In this document: in pieces, positions 34,091 through 43,059 of the stretch | How the letters are laid out: every line of letters starts with the position of its first letter | Position numbering within the stretch: position 1 is the stretch's first letter | Assembly (NCBI RefSeq): GCF_024662015.1 | Contig: NZ_CP102480.1 | Coordinates: forward strand, 4,682,002 to 4,746,001 | Length of the DNA: 64,000 nucleotides | Reading direction: 5' to 3' | Origin: Nisaea acidiphila | Lineage (GTDB): Bacteria > Pseudomonadota > Alphaproteobacteria > Thalassobaculales > Thalassobaculaceae | Position numbers and translations under genes: made by a program | The notes under the pieces: generated by a model | Databases searched by the model: none | Told to the model about the DNA's origin: nothing | Seen by the model: the letters and a program-made list of their open reading frames with translations, nothing else

Positions 34091-35670
34091 AGAGTAAATC
34101 CACCGCGGCGCCCAAGGAATCGGAGCTGCGCCTCGCAGTTCCCGAAAAGTCCCAGAACAGGCTGAAACGTCTGCCACTCCTAGTCGGATCTGGCGTCGGC
34201 CGCGCCAGAAGCATGCATCTAAGGTCGACATATTACGACACGCCGGATGGAGCGCTCGCCGCCGCGGGAATGAATTTGCGCATCCGGCAAATAGGACAGC
34301 GTTTCGTGCAAACGCTGAAGATTGGCAGCGGGTGGCAGGCAGGTGTCGCAGAGAGAATTGAAATCGAGGGGTGGGTTCGGGAAGAGCACCCCGTGCTCGA
34401 TTTGATTCATCACGCCGGAACGCGTGAGTTTCTGACGCGTAATGGGCTCTGGGACCGGCTGGAGACGCGTTTCGTCACCGACTTCAGGCGCGTGAGCCGC
34501 GAGGTGCGTTTCAAGGGGGATTTTGGTGAGGCTCTCGTCTCCGCGGATCTCGATCTCGGGGAAGTTCGTTCCGGGAACCGGTCGGTGCCGATCTCGGAGC
34601 TCGAACTGGAGCTTAAGGAGGGTGAGCCTGCGGTACTGTTCGAACTTGCCAGTGCTATTCACCGCACCGTTCCGGTCCGTATCGAGTATCGCGGCAAGGC
34701 GCTCAGGGCCGAACAACTGACGTCGCCGCCTGAACCGAAACCGGTTAGAGGCATCAGGCCGGCGCTCACCCGAGGAACTCGAATTAACGAGGCGGCAGTG
34801 TCGATTTTGAAGGCCTGCCAGGTGCAGGTCGCCGCGAATGAGGCGGCTATTCTGGAGAGCATGGATCCCGAGGGGCCGCACCAGATGCGGGTCGCTCTCA
34901 GGCGCATGCGGGCGGCGCTCGGGATGTTCCGCGCGTTCGGCGAACCCGTGCTGACGGAGCGCGTTCGCGCGGAAGCCAAATGGCTTGCGACCGCGTTGGG
35001 CGAGGCCCGGGAATGGGATGTTTATATCGATGACCTGCATCTCCCCGTCGAGCGCGCGCTCGGTGCGGAGATTCCCGCGCTAAAGGAACTTCGGGGATTG
35101 GCCGAGGCCCGACAGGAAATCGGATACAGGGATGCCCGGGCGGCCGTGGCCTCGGCCCGTTTCACCGCCTTGCAATTCGATCTTGGCCTTCTGATAGAGA
35201 GCTTGTCGAGCGGCGTCGGCAATAGAGGGCTGGACCATCTTGCGCGGAGCGAGGAGTTTGCAGCCTCCCGGCTGGAAAAGCGGTTCCGGAAGGTGCGAAA
35301 GATGGGGCGCAAAGCGTTCAATGGACCGACGGAAGCGCTCCACGAGCTTCGTCTGGAGATGAAGAAGATGCGATACGCGTCGGAGTTCTTCGCCTCTCTG
35401 TTCGATGCAAAGAAGGCCAAGGTTTTTTCGAAGGCGGCAGCCCGACTCCAGAATTTGCTCGGCTACGCCAATGATTACGCGGTTTCGGCGCATCAGCTCG
35501 CGGCTTTGCTCGAAGCAAATCACGGCACCCAAGCGCAGTCGCTGGCGAAGGCGGCAGGTGTGGTCATCGGCTGGCACGGTGCGGAGATGGTACAGGCCAA
35601 CAGGGAGATTCAGGACGCCTGGAACCGATTTCTGGATGCAGGCCGGTTCTGGCCGAAAGCGGCGGTTTAG
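34087..35670 (+). CDS. CYTH-CHAD domain protein (triphosphatase / polyphosphate-associated)
   Basis: This 527-residue protein has an N-terminal CYTH domain (about 9-205) and a C-terminal CHAD domain (about 235-515, HQMRVALRRMRAALGMF and HELRLEMKKMRYASEFF). CYTH enzymes hydrolyse triphosphates in a tunnel; CHAD helices bind polyphosphate granules. The CYTH signature usually reads ExExK, but here it is ESELR (11-15), a conservative K-to-R change that may affect activity. The start ATG overlaps the SixA stop. Inorganic triphosphatase is the likeliest reaction. Confidence 0.85.
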   Translation: MKSKSTAAPKESELRLAVPEKSQNRLKRLPLLVGSGVGRARSMHLRSTYYDTPDGALAAAGMNLRIRQIGQRFVQTLKIGSGWQAGVAERIEIEGWVREEHPVLDLIHHAGTREFLTRNGLWDRLETRFVTDFRRVSREVRFKGDFGEALVSADLDLGEVRSGNRSVPISELELELKEGEPAVLFELASAIHRTVPVRIEYRGKALRAEQLTSPPEPKPVRGIRPALTRGTRINEAAVSILKACQVQVAANEAAILESMDPEGPHQMRVALRRMRAALGMFRAFGEPVLTERVRAEAKWLATALGEAREWDVYIDDLHLPVERALGAEIPALKELRGLAEARQEIGYRDARAAVASARFTALQFDLGLLIESLSSGVGNRGLDHLARSEEFAASRLEKRFRKVRKMGRKAFNGPTEALHELRLEMKKMRYASEFFASLFDAKKAKVFSKAAARLQNLLGYANDYAVSAHQLAALLEANHGTQAQSLAKAAGVVIGWHGAEMVQANREIQDAWNRFLDAGRFWPKAAV

Positions 35671-35672
35671 CA

Positions 35673-36767
35673 CTAGTCCGGCAACTGGGCGAGCTCGGCC
35701 AGAATTTCCGCGCCATGTGCGCCCCGCACCGGGCTCGGGCCGGGTCTCGGGGGCTCCTTGCCGTCGAAGCGCGGCGCGCTTCTTGCCTGCAGCCGTCCGC
35801 CGGCATCCAACCAGACGCTGCGCGCTGCCATGTGCGGGTCCGCCGCGGCATCCTCCGGTGTCAGTACCGGGCCGACACAGGCGTCGCTTCCGGCAAACAG
35901 CGAAACCCAATGGGATCGCGGCGCGGTCCTGAACAGCGCCTCGAGACGCTCGTTCAAGGCCGGCCAACAGTCACGATCGAACTGTTGCGAGAACTCAGGG
36001 TCGTCCGCAAGGCCCAGTCGCTCGAGAAAGATTCTGTAGAATTTCGGCTCAAGGCACTGAACCGATAGATAAGTATCGTCGCGGCAGAGGTAGCAGCGGC
36101 TCCAGTGCGGTCCGTCCAGCAGGCTCTGCCCGCGCGCGCTCTCAAAGGCGCCCGACGCACGGAGCGACATCAGCAGGTTCATCATATGGGCGGAACCGTC
36201 GACGATCGCCGCATCGACGACCGTCCCGGTGCCGGTGCGGCGCGCCTTCAGGAGACCGCTCAGCATTCCAACGGCAAGATAGAGAGCTCCGCCGCCGATA
36301 TCTCCCACCAGAGTTGGAGGCGGGAAGGGAGCCTGCCCCGGGGGCGAGGCATACCAGAGCGCACCGGAAAGGGCGATATAGTTGAGATCGTGCCCGGCCT
36401 CGGCGGCCTTTGGGCCGCTCTGTCCCCAGCCGGTCATGCGCCCATAGACGAGACTTGGCTGGATCTCGAGGCAAATCTCGGGGCCAAGGCCGAGCCGCTC
36501 CATCACGCCCGGGCGGAAACCCTCGATCAGGCCGTCGGCGGTTCGCAGCAGTTTTTTTAGTACCGCAAGATCGTCCGGCGCCTTCAGGTCGAGTGCAATG
36601 GAGCGCTTGCCCCGGTCCAGCAGATTGCTTTCTCCTTTACCGGGCACGTCCGAGCTCTCTTTGCGGTGCACGGTGATCACGTCGGCCCCGAGATCCGCCA
36701 GCAGCATTGCGGCGAAAGGGGCGGGCCCAAGGGCCTCGATCTCGATGATACGGATGTCCGACAGCAT
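35673..36767 (-). CDS. CaiB/BaiF-family CoA transferase, alpha-methylacyl-CoA racemase-like
   Basis: This 364-residue protein has the class III CoA-transferase fold with the AMACR signature AGHDLNYIALSGALWY (catalytic Asp; the companion His lies earlier), RSIALDLKAP and GRMTGWGQSGP. The family racemises 2-methylacyl-CoA esters or transfers CoA. The ATG at 36767 starts MLSDIRIIEIEALGPAPF, the canonical N-terminus, although the frame is open upstream. No partner gene is adjacent; tRNA-Asn lies upstream. Confidence 0.83.
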   Translation of the reverse strand: MLSDIRIIEIEALGPAPFAAMLLADLGADVITVHRKESSDVPGKGESNLLDRGKRSIALDLKAPDDLAVLKKLLRTADGLIEGFRPGVMERLGLGPEICLEIQPSLVYGRMTGWGQSGPKAAEAGHDLNYIALSGALWYASPPGQAPFPPPTLVGDIGGGALYLAVGMLSGLLKARRTGTGTVVDAAIVDGSAHMMNLLMSLRASGAFESARGQSLLDGPHWSRCYLCRDDTYLSVQCLEPKFYRIFLERLGLADDPEFSQQFDRDCWPALNERLEALFRTAPRSHWVSLFAGSDACVGPVLTPEDAAADPHMAARSVWLDAGGRLQARSAPRFDGKEPPRPGPSPVRGAHGAEILAELAQLPD

Positions 36768-36859
36768 GGTGGGCCGTTCCGGCGGTTGAGGGAGCGTCAA
36801 TCGTCGCCGGAAACACGTGCTCCGGCAATGTTCTGTCTGGCTTGGGGGAAGGTAAAATA

Positions 36860-36890
36860 AAAACGGCCGGAGCAAGGCTCCGACCGTTTT
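36860..36890 (-). terminator. Terminator following tRNA-Asn
   Basis: Arms AAAACGG-C-CGGAGC (36860-36873) and GCTCCG-A-CCGTTTT (36877-36890) form a 13-bp stem with one mismatch and an AAG loop. Because both ends are A/T-rich it can work on either strand. It sits directly downstream of tRNA-Asn. Confidence 0.85.
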
Positions 36891-36895
36891 GCAAT

Positions 36896-36970
36896 TGGCT
36901 CCCCGGGACGGATTCGAACCGCCGGCCAAGCGGTTAACAGCCGCTTGCTCTACCGCTGAGCTACCGGGGA
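36896..36970 (-). tRNA. tRNA-Asn(GTT)
   Basis: On the minus strand it begins TCCCCGGTAGCTCAGCGGTA. The anticodon loop CTGTTAA holds GTT, the T-arm is GGCGG-TTCGAAT-CCGTC, and it ends in CGGGGAG-CCA. The length is 75 bases with CCA encoded. Confidence 0.97.
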
Positions 36971-37142
36971 TCAGCGGCCCGCCGAGACGTTTGCCCCGAC
37001 GAGGAGGCGGTATATAGCAGTGCTTTTCCGCGAGTGCAAACCCGAAACGTGACAGTTTGACAAAATCGGATGATGCGAGCGTTCCGCAGCGGAAATCCGC
37101 CGATTTTCACGCTCAGGATCGATAATTTCAGGATTTGGAAGC

Positions 37143-37216
37143 TGGAGGCCCGGGCCGGAATCGAACCGACGTACAAGGATTTGCAGTCCTCTGCATCACC
37201 ACTCTGCCACCGGGCC
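37143..37216 (-). tRNA. tRNA-Cys(GCA)
   Basis: On the minus strand it begins GGCCCGGTGGCAGAGTGG. The anticodon loop CTGCAAA contains GCA; the acceptor GGCCCGG pairs with CCGGGCC, followed by T and an encoded CCA. The length is 74 bases. It is separated from tRNA-Asn by 172 bases of AT-richer spacer. Confidence 0.97.
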
Positions 37217-37436
37217 AGCAGGGCGGGATAGGTAACGGCAGCGGAGAGCGACGTCAATGGGATTTGTTGACTGCATCTGAAGATGGCGAATTTCGTCGTG
37301 GTTCGCCGATTTTGTTGCCCGCGGTATCGGCAGGATGGAGCATTTCCTGCTCCGCGCTTCAAAAAATCTTCCTCTGATAAACTCTACTCATCTGATAAGG
37401 AGTTGATTCCAATTCTTTGCCGCTCTGTCGATTCTC

Positions 37437-38420
37437 ATGCGCTATCCTGCACTCATCATTCCGACCGTCGAAAGCAGAAGCGGGTTGTTGCGCCGAGCAC
37501 TCGGGCACCTTGCCGAGAGCGGTTACTCGGGGCGAATCCTGGTCGCGGACCATAGCCGCGCGCAACAAAGCGAGTGCAGGCCGGTATCGCTGGAATTCTC
37601 TCGTGTTCTCGATATCGAACACCGTCGCCAGGATCCGGAAATACACTTTCTGGAGCGAATCAACGATGCTGCGGAGTGTCTTGCCGACGAGTACGTGATG
37701 CTGCACGCCGATGACGATTTCGTCATCATGCCCGGGTTAGTCAAATGCGTGGCGCATCTTGAAAACCAGCCGGATTCCGTCCTCTGCCAAGGTCGAATGG
37801 CACGTGTCGAGGTTCGTCAGCAGGACGGGCGGACGGAAATCGCACCCGTCGGATACAGCCGTCGCTCGCGATGCGAGAGTAATCCGTTGATGCGGCTGGT
37901 TCTGCTTCTTGAGAATTATTGCGCCACGCTCTACGCGGTGCATCGGCGAACTGAACTCATGGAGGCTGTTGAGCATACGCTTCGTTATTCCAGGGATGTC
38001 ACGTACTGGCAGTACCTCCTGACCTGTATCTGCGTCCTCAAGGGAAAGAACCCGGTCATCGACGAACTGCATTATCTGCGTGAAATGCATGATACGAGCT
38101 GGAGCGCCAGCGCGGTGCGCACGAGAGATCCCGAGCATGTCCCGTGGATCTTCCTTTCCCCGGAGTTCTCCCGACTGACTGAGGCGTTTCGGACCGGCAT
38201 AACCGACTTCATAAAGGCGGAGATAGGAGAGCCGACGGAAAAATTCTGGCCCCATTTTGACCAGGCCTGTTTAGGATTGTTTCGTTGGGCTCTCGGATGT
38301 GGAACCAAAGACGAGGATGAACCTGGGGAAGCCGAATTTCTTGCCCGGTTGGTGAGTCTGGATACAGCGGAACATGCGGCACTCTTGAAGTGCGGAAGAA
38401 GGATCATGGAAGGCAGATGA
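37437..38420 (+). CDS. Glycosyltransferase, TIGR00180-type domain
   Basis: This 327-residue protein opens ALIIPTVESRSGLLRRALGHL, a GT-A-like nucleotide-sugar fold, with an acidic metal motif HADDDF (90-95) equivalent to DxD. It matches the TIGR00180 'glycosyltransferase domain' group found beside methyltransferases in surface-glycan or flagellin-modification clusters. The ATG at 37437 is the first after an in-frame TGA at 37404; no Shine-Dalgarno sequence is close. The next gene starts by ATGA overlap, and a methyltransferase follows, so it is the first gene of a three-gene operon. The region is less GC-rich than the core genes. Confidence 0.72.
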   Translation: MRYPALIIPTVESRSGLLRRALGHLAESGYSGRILVADHSRAQQSECRPVSLEFSRVLDIEHRRQDPEIHFLERINDAAECLADEYVMLHADDDFVIMPGLVKCVAHLENQPDSVLCQGRMARVEVRQQDGRTEIAPVGYSRRSRCESNPLMRLVLLLENYCATLYAVHRRTELMEAVEHTLRYSRDVTYWQYLLTCICVLKGKNPVIDELHYLREMHDTSWSASAVRTRDPEHVPWIFLSPEFSRLTEAFRTGITDFIKAEIGEPTEKFWPHFDQACLGLFRWALGCGTKDEDEPGEAEFLARLVSLDTAEHAALLKCGRRIMEGR

Positions 38421-39127
38421 GCGTAACGGCGGCGATCGACAGGGATAGTATATTAGAATCTGTATTGAACTCTGAGGTCCGTCCGGATCCGTTCGAACAT
38501 GCCATTGTCGAACGGTTCTTTTCGATTGAGGATCTGGCGGCGATTAAAGCCAACTGGCCGGAAGAGAAGTATTTTGAGCCGCTCTCGGCCATTAAGGACG
38601 ACAAATATCCAAAACGTCGGGAACTGCGGCTGGAAGATCAGCATCTGGAGCTTCTTCCGACGCATTGCCAAGACTTTTGGCGCGGACTCAGGGATGCGTT
38701 ATGCAGCCCCGCGTTTGCGAAAGTGGCATTCGGCAAGTTCCAATCGATTCTGGCGCCTCGCATTAATGCTCCAGGGAGTGGCAACATTGTACTCGACCTT
38801 CGTCTCCTGGAAGACCAGAGCAGCTACGAACTCGGGCCGCATACAGATATCGACTACAAACTATTGACCCTTTTGATCTACCTTCCGGACGATGACAGTT
38901 TGTCGGAATTCGGAACGTCATTGTACGAGCCCAAATTCCCCGATCGCCAATATAGTTCCAGCGGACACCATGCCCGTGACGAGTTCGAACTCGTCGGTAC
39001 GGTGCCGTTTCTGCCGAATACGGTTTTCATGTTTCCCCGCACCGACAGATCTTTCCATGGTGTCGAGACCTTCGCCGCGCCGCAGTCCAAGCGGAAACTG
39101 ATTGTCTATAATATTTACCTACGGTGA
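38417..39127 (+). CDS. 2OG-Fe(II) oxygenase family protein
   Basis: This 236-residue protein shows the HxD...H facial triad of non-heme iron dioxygenases: HTDIDYKLLTLLIYLP (His142, Asp144) and FHGVETF (His214), with a basic patch at about 225 that could bind 2-oxoglutarate. It would hydroxylate a substrate using 2-oxoglutarate and oxygen. The ATG at 38417 overlaps the glycosyltransferase stop. A longer in-frame start at 38390 is less likely. Its partner genes suggest a glycan, peptide or lipid substrate. Confidence 0.75.
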   Translation: MSVTAAIDRDSILESVLNSEVRPDPFEHAIVERFFSIEDLAAIKANWPEEKYFEPLSAIKDDKYPKRRELRLEDQHLELLPTHCQDFWRGLRDALCSPAFAKVAFGKFQSILAPRINAPGSGNIVLDLRLLEDQSSYELGPHTDIDYKLLTLLIYLPDDDSLSEFGTSLYEPKFPDRQYSSSGHHARDEFELVGTVPFLPNTVFMFPRTDRSFHGVETFAAPQSKRKLIVYNIYLR

Positions 39128-39145
39128 TAGTCCGAGGAGGAGTTG

Positions 39146-39937
39146 GTGTCGGGTCAAAGTATCGGTCCTCGATACAATATCGAGTTTCCGTTGGCGGATG
39201 GACGCCGCCTCATCAAGGATCAGGACGGCAGGTCACGAGTAACGATGCCTGTGTCCTTCGATGCTGACGGACTGCGGACCGAGCATTCTTCGTCTTTCCT
39301 GTCGTCGGAAAAGTTCCGGGAAGCCTATTCGGCCGGGGCCAATACGGGGCATCGCATCTGTCCGCCGGAACACCTTCACATCGAATGGCGGGTCTATATC
39401 TGCTGCTGGGCTGCGACGCAGGCACTTAGCCTCGCGGGAGACTTTGTCGAATGTGGTGTGAGTACGGGAATCACGTCCCGGGCGGTTGCTGAATACTGCG
39501 ATTTCGGTACGGCAGAGAAGACGTTCTACCTTTTCGATACATTCGCGGGCGTTCCCTTGGACCAGGCCGCTGACGATGAAGTCGCTTTGAGCGAAAGCAA
39601 AAACCAGCGGCATTATTTCGACAGTTACTCCTTGGTACTCGAGAGCTTCAAAGACTTCCCGAATGTCGAGGTCGTCAAAGGAAAGGTTCCCGAGAGCCTG
39701 GAAACCGTTCCTTTTGGCGCTGTGGCATTCCTTCATGTCGACATGAATATCGCATATCCCGAAGTCGCCGCTCTCGAGCATTTCTGGCCATTGCTATCGC
39801 CGGGCGCACCGGTCGTGCTGGACGATTACGGGTCGCAGGCTCACGTGTCGCAGAAGTCCGCGATCGACGACTGGGCGACCCGGAGCGGAGCAAACATTCT
39901 GCTCTTGCCGACAGGCCAAGGGCTGATCATCCGCTGA
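39146..39937 (+). CDS. TylF/MycF-like class I methyltransferase
   Basis: This protein of about 263 residues resembles macrocin-O-methyltransferase TylF. Motifs are DFVECGVSTGITSRAVAEY (SAM binding), FYLFDTFAGVPLDQ, and AFLHVDMNIAYPEVAALEHFWPLLSPGAPVVLDDYG, where DxN/DD residues hold the metal. Such enzymes O-methylate sugars. The start is a GTG at 39146 behind GAGGAGG; TTG at 39143 is an alternative. It follows the 2OG oxygenase by 18 bases and ends the operon. Confidence 0.82.
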   Translation: MSGQSIGPRYNIEFPLADGRRLIKDQDGRSRVTMPVSFDADGLRTEHSSSFLSSEKFREAYSAGANTGHRICPPEHLHIEWRVYICCWAATQALSLAGDFVECGVSTGITSRAVAEYCDFGTAEKTFYLFDTFAGVPLDQAADDEVALSESKNQRHYFDSYSLVLESFKDFPNVEVVKGKVPESLETVPFGAVAFLHVDMNIAYPEVAALEHFWPLLSPGAPVVLDDYGSQAHVSQKSAIDDWATRSGANILLLPTGQGLIIR

Positions 39938-39960
39938 CGGCAAGCGTCAGGCAGTTCCGA

Positions 39961-41037
39961 TCAGGCGTTTCCTCGCGAGAGCGACGAAAGCACCGCGTCG
40001 GTCACCTCGCGAGTCGTGGCCTTCCCGCCGAGATCGCGCGGAAGTACGTTGCCTTCGGCAGTCACACGTTCAATCGCGGCCATCAATCTGCCGGCTGCAG
40101 CCCGTTCCCCGAGATGGTCGAGCAACATGGCGCTGCTCCAGAACGTGCCGATCGGATTGGCAACGCCCTTGCCGGTAATGTCGAAGGCCGAACCGTGGAT
40201 CGGCTCGAACATTGACGGCATGTCGCGTTCCGGCCGGAGGTTGCCGGTCGGCGCAATTCCGAGCGAGCCGGTCAGGGCTGCGGCGAGATCGGAGAGTACA
40301 TCCGCATGCAGATTGGTCGCGACGATGGTGTCGAGGCTCTTGGGATCCAGCACCATGCGCGTGGTCATCGCGTCGACCAGCATCTTATCGGTCTCGACAT
40401 CCGGATAGTCGCCGCGAATCCGTTCGAAGATGCTGTCCCAGAACACCATGCCGTGTCGCTGGGCATTGGATTTCGTGACCAGCGTGAGTTTCTTGCGGGG
40501 TCTGGAACGTGCGAGTTCGAAAGCGAAGCGCTGGATTCGCTCCACGCCGGGGCGGGTAAATATGGCGACGTCGAGACCGACTTCCTCCGGCAATCCGACA
40601 TGGACCCGGCCGCCGGCGCCGGCATATTCACCCTCGGAATTCTCCCGCACGATGACCCAGTCCAGCTCTTCCGATCCGACATTCGCGAGCGGGCCGGTAA
40701 TTCCCGGGAGCAGCCGGGCAGGGCGGACGTTCGCATATTGGTCCAAGGTCTGGCAGATCTTCAGGCGCAGGCCCCAAAGCGTGACGTGGTCCGGAATCTT
40801 CGGGTCGCCGGCCGATCCGAAAAGGATGGCGTCGAACGCACGCAGGGTGTCGACACCGTCCTCGGGCATCATTTCCCCGTGCGCACGGTAATAGTCGCCA
40901 CCCCAAGGGAAATGCTCGAAATCTAGAGCGAAGCCGGGTTCCGTCGCAGCCACAGCCTGGAGAACCTCCACGCCTGCATCGATTACTTCCGGGCCGATTC
41001 CGTCGCCGGGGACGGCGGCAACTTTGAATTGCTTCAT
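39961..41037 (-). CDS. Tartrate / D-malate dehydrogenase (decarboxylating)
   Basis: This 358-residue member of the isopropylmalate/isocitrate dehydrogenase family has VAAVPGDGIGPEVIDAG, ENSEGEYAGAGGR, the catalytic Lys in TKSNAQRHG and DAMTTRMVLDP. The early WGGDYYRAHGEMMP and FGSAGDPKIPDHVTLWGLRLKICQ are typical of tartrate dehydrogenase (TtuC) and D-malate dehydrogenase (DmlA) rather than LeuB. It oxidises and decarboxylates hydroxy-dicarboxylates with NAD and Mn/Mg. The ATG at 41037 begins MKQFKVAAVPG. Confidence 0.87.
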   Translation of the reverse strand: MKQFKVAAVPGDGIGPEVIDAGVEVLQAVAATEPGFALDFEHFPWGGDYYRAHGEMMPEDGVDTLRAFDAILFGSAGDPKIPDHVTLWGLRLKICQTLDQYANVRPARLLPGITGPLANVGSEELDWVIVRENSEGEYAGAGGRVHVGLPEEVGLDVAIFTRPGVERIQRFAFELARSRPRKKLTLVTKSNAQRHGMVFWDSIFERIRGDYPDVETDKMLVDAMTTRMVLDPKSLDTIVATNLHADVLSDLAAALTGSLGIAPTGNLRPERDMPSMFEPIHGSAFDITGKGVANPIGTFWSSAMLLDHLGERAAAGRLMAAIERVTAEGNVLPRDLGGKATTREVTDAVLSSLSRGNA

Positions 41038-41177
41038 GGTTTTTGTTCGGCCGGACCTGATCCGGCCGCTCCCTTGAGTTCCTGCGGAGTCACCGCGTGA
41101 CATTTCCGAAAACACTAACGCCTGGACCTGCGTCAGCGCTTCGTCATTTCACATGCCGGAGGATATTGGGAGCGAAG

Positions 41178-42497
41178 TCAGGCCAAAGGCAAAGCAATCC
41201 GGAAACCGGCGCCGCCGAGCTCGCTCTGGTGATATTCGAAGGTGCCTTGGTGCTCTTCGACAATGATGCGCTGGCAAATCGCTAGGCCCTGCCCGGTCCC
41301 CTTGCCGGGAGCCTTTGTCGTGAAGAAAGGATCAAAAATCCGATCGATTAGCTCCTCCGGAACGCCGGGACCAGTGTCTTCAATCACGATCGAAACTTCC
41401 CGTTCGTCAGCGCCGACCTCAACCCTGATGCGATCCGCTATGGCCGCGTTCTGATCCCGGCTTTCCGCTATGGCTTGGGCGGAATTCACGATCAGATTCA
41501 GCAGCACTTGCTTGATGCCGTCAGATCGTACCGGGACAAGCGGGATGTCGTTCGGCGGCTCGAATTCGAGAGTAGCCACATATTTCCACTCGTTTCTGGA
41601 GATCACCGTGGCGCTTGAAATTAGGTCGACGATGTTTGCGGGCTCCCGCTTTTCGCCGCTCGGATGGCTGTAGAGACGCACAGCGTTAACAATGCTCGCG
41701 ATCTGGCTGGTTCCTTCGAGCGCCTGCTGAATCGCACGCGGCACCTCCTCGCGGAGAAATTCGATGTCGAACTGATCGGAAATACCGGCGAGCGCTTCCG
41801 TGTGCTCAGGCACGCTTTCGATTTTTTCGGACACGGCATCGAAGGCTCCGAGCACATCCTCGAACCCGTCTTGGAGGAACCGCAAATTGTCCGAGATGTA
41901 TTGGGTCGGCGTGTTGATTTCGTGCGCGATACCGCCGGCGAGCGTGCCGAGGGCCTCCTGCTTGTTAGCAACCATCAACTGCTGCTCTAGTTGCCGGCGG
42001 GAAGAGATATCGCGGATATTGATCGGACGTCCCATAGAGGAAAGCGGTTCCGATTTGATCACAAGGATTCTGCCGTCCCTCATCGTCAATTCGACGACCC
42101 CCTGGTCCAATATTGTCTGCAGGATCCCCTCATCGCCGTTTATAATATCGCCGTGTTCGCCGCGGACCTGGACTGGCTCGCAAGCTTTAATGAGGTCGGT
42201 CAAGGACTGATCCTTGATGTCCGTTTTGGGCGTGATCTCCAGATGATTGAGAACGGCCGCGTTCCAGAACACCATTTCGCAATCCATTCCGAGGATCGCG
42301 AAACCGTCCCTCATGATCGAGAGGGTTTCCTTGAGCATGCGCAAATTACGCTCGGCGAATTCGCGGGCGTGGAACAGCTCAAGGCTTTTCGTTTCAAGAA
42401 CCTGTTCGGCTTCTTCGCGCGCCTTGATTTCTCGATCCAGTTTCCGCTGCAGCAGTTCGGCGTATGCGGCTGGATCCATGGTGTTCGGGCTTTCCAT
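41178..42497 (-). CDS. PAS-domain sensor histidine kinase
   Basis: This 439-residue soluble kinase has an N-terminal coiled coil (about 12-55), a PAS-like domain (about 58-165), a HisKA-type dimerisation helix with the H-box [17 protein letters not shown] (His192), and an HATPase domain: N-box [10 protein letters not shown]1 DTGPGVP, F-box DPFFTTK and G2 GKGTGQGL. There are no membrane helices, so the input must come from the PAS domain or a partner. It lies 13 bases downstream of the H-NOX gene in the same transcript, which suggests that H-NOX controls its activity, as in known H-NOX/kinase pairs. Confidence 0.9.
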   Translation of the reverse strand: MESPNTMDPAAYAELLQRKLDREIKAREEAEQVLETKSLELFHAREFAERNLRMLKETLSIMRDGFAILGMDCEMVFWNAAVLNHLEITPKTDIKDQSLTDLIKACEPVQVRGEHGDIINGDEGILQTILDQGVVELTMRDGRILVIKSEPLSSMGRPINIRDISSRRQLEQQLMVANKQEALGTLAGGIAHEINTPTQYISDNLRFLQDGFEDVLGAFDAVSEKIESVPEHTEALAGISDQFDIEFLREEVPRAIQQALEGTSQIASIVNAVRLYSHPSGEKREPANIVDLISSATVISRNEWKYVATLEFEPPNDIPLVPVRSDGIKQVLLNLIVNSAQAIAESRDQNAAIADRIRVEVGADEREVSIVIEDTGPGVPEELIDRIFDPFFTTKAPGKGTGQGLAICQRIIVEEHQGTFEYHQSELGGAGFRIALPLA

Positions 42498-42510
42498 GTC
42501 GTGTCCTGCG

Positions 42511-43059
42511 TCAGTTGCTACGCGTCAAACGGAAACTGGCTTCGTTGATCAATGGTTCATCGCCCGGCAACGCCGCCTCGATGGAAATGCTTTCGCCGAA
42601 ATGATCGATGCAGCCCTCGATAAGTCCGTGGCAAACGTGTGCGAAGCCTCGTTCCGAGCTGTATTTAACCGTCAACACGTCGGCGCCTTCGGTCGTGACA
42701 CTTATCGTCGGAAGGCTTGCATCGGGGTACAGGACGCGTACGTGGTTGTGAATTGTACCGTGGATCGCCTGAATAAGTGAGAAACAGTCTTTGAACGCTT
42801 CTGCGTGTCGGGTGTGCGAACGCATCAAATCCGAGAAAAGGAACTGTCCGAAAGTCCGCTGCAGCGCGCTCGCGCTCGCGCCGGTCCGCTCCGTAAGCGC
42901 GACGACAAGGGTCACCATTTCGGAGTGCGGATAGGTACCCGTGCGGCTGTAGCTGCCGCCGCTAGCCAACGAAGGATGGCTGAGAACGGCATCGGCAACC
43001 TCAAGTCCGAACTCATTTTCGACCAGATCGACGAACGCGACAAAAATCTCACCTTTCAT
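42511..43059 (-). CDS. H-NOX heme-binding NO/O2 sensor
   Basis: This 182-residue protein starts MKGEIFVAFVDLVENEFGLE, the hallmark of heme-nitric oxide/oxygen-binding domains. The proximal heme ligand is His104 in GTIHNHVRVLYPDA, and the porphyrin-propionate motif YxSxR is YSSER (133-137). Stand-alone H-NOX proteins bind NO and inhibit or tune a partner kinase or cyclase. The ATG at 43059 lies inside the last codons of the REC gene (11-base overlap), with its Shine-Dalgarno sequence GGAGAAAG there. The kinase gene is next. Confidence 0.92.
   Translation of the reverse strand: MKGEIFVAFVDLVENEFGLEVADAVLSHPSLASGGSYSRTGTYPHSEMVTLVVALTERTGASASALQRTFGQFLFSDLMRSHTRHAEAFKDCFSLIQAIHGTIHNHVRVLYPDASLPTISVTTEGADVLTVKYSSERGFAHVCHGLIEGCIDHFGESISIEAALPGDEPLINEASFRLTRSN

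Noticed and set aside
37337..37353. GGAGCA/TGCTCC hairpin followed by A6 upstream of the glycosyltransferase gene
   Set aside because: The short stem lacks a T-tract on the plus strand, and on the minus strand it would terminate nothing known; likely chance.
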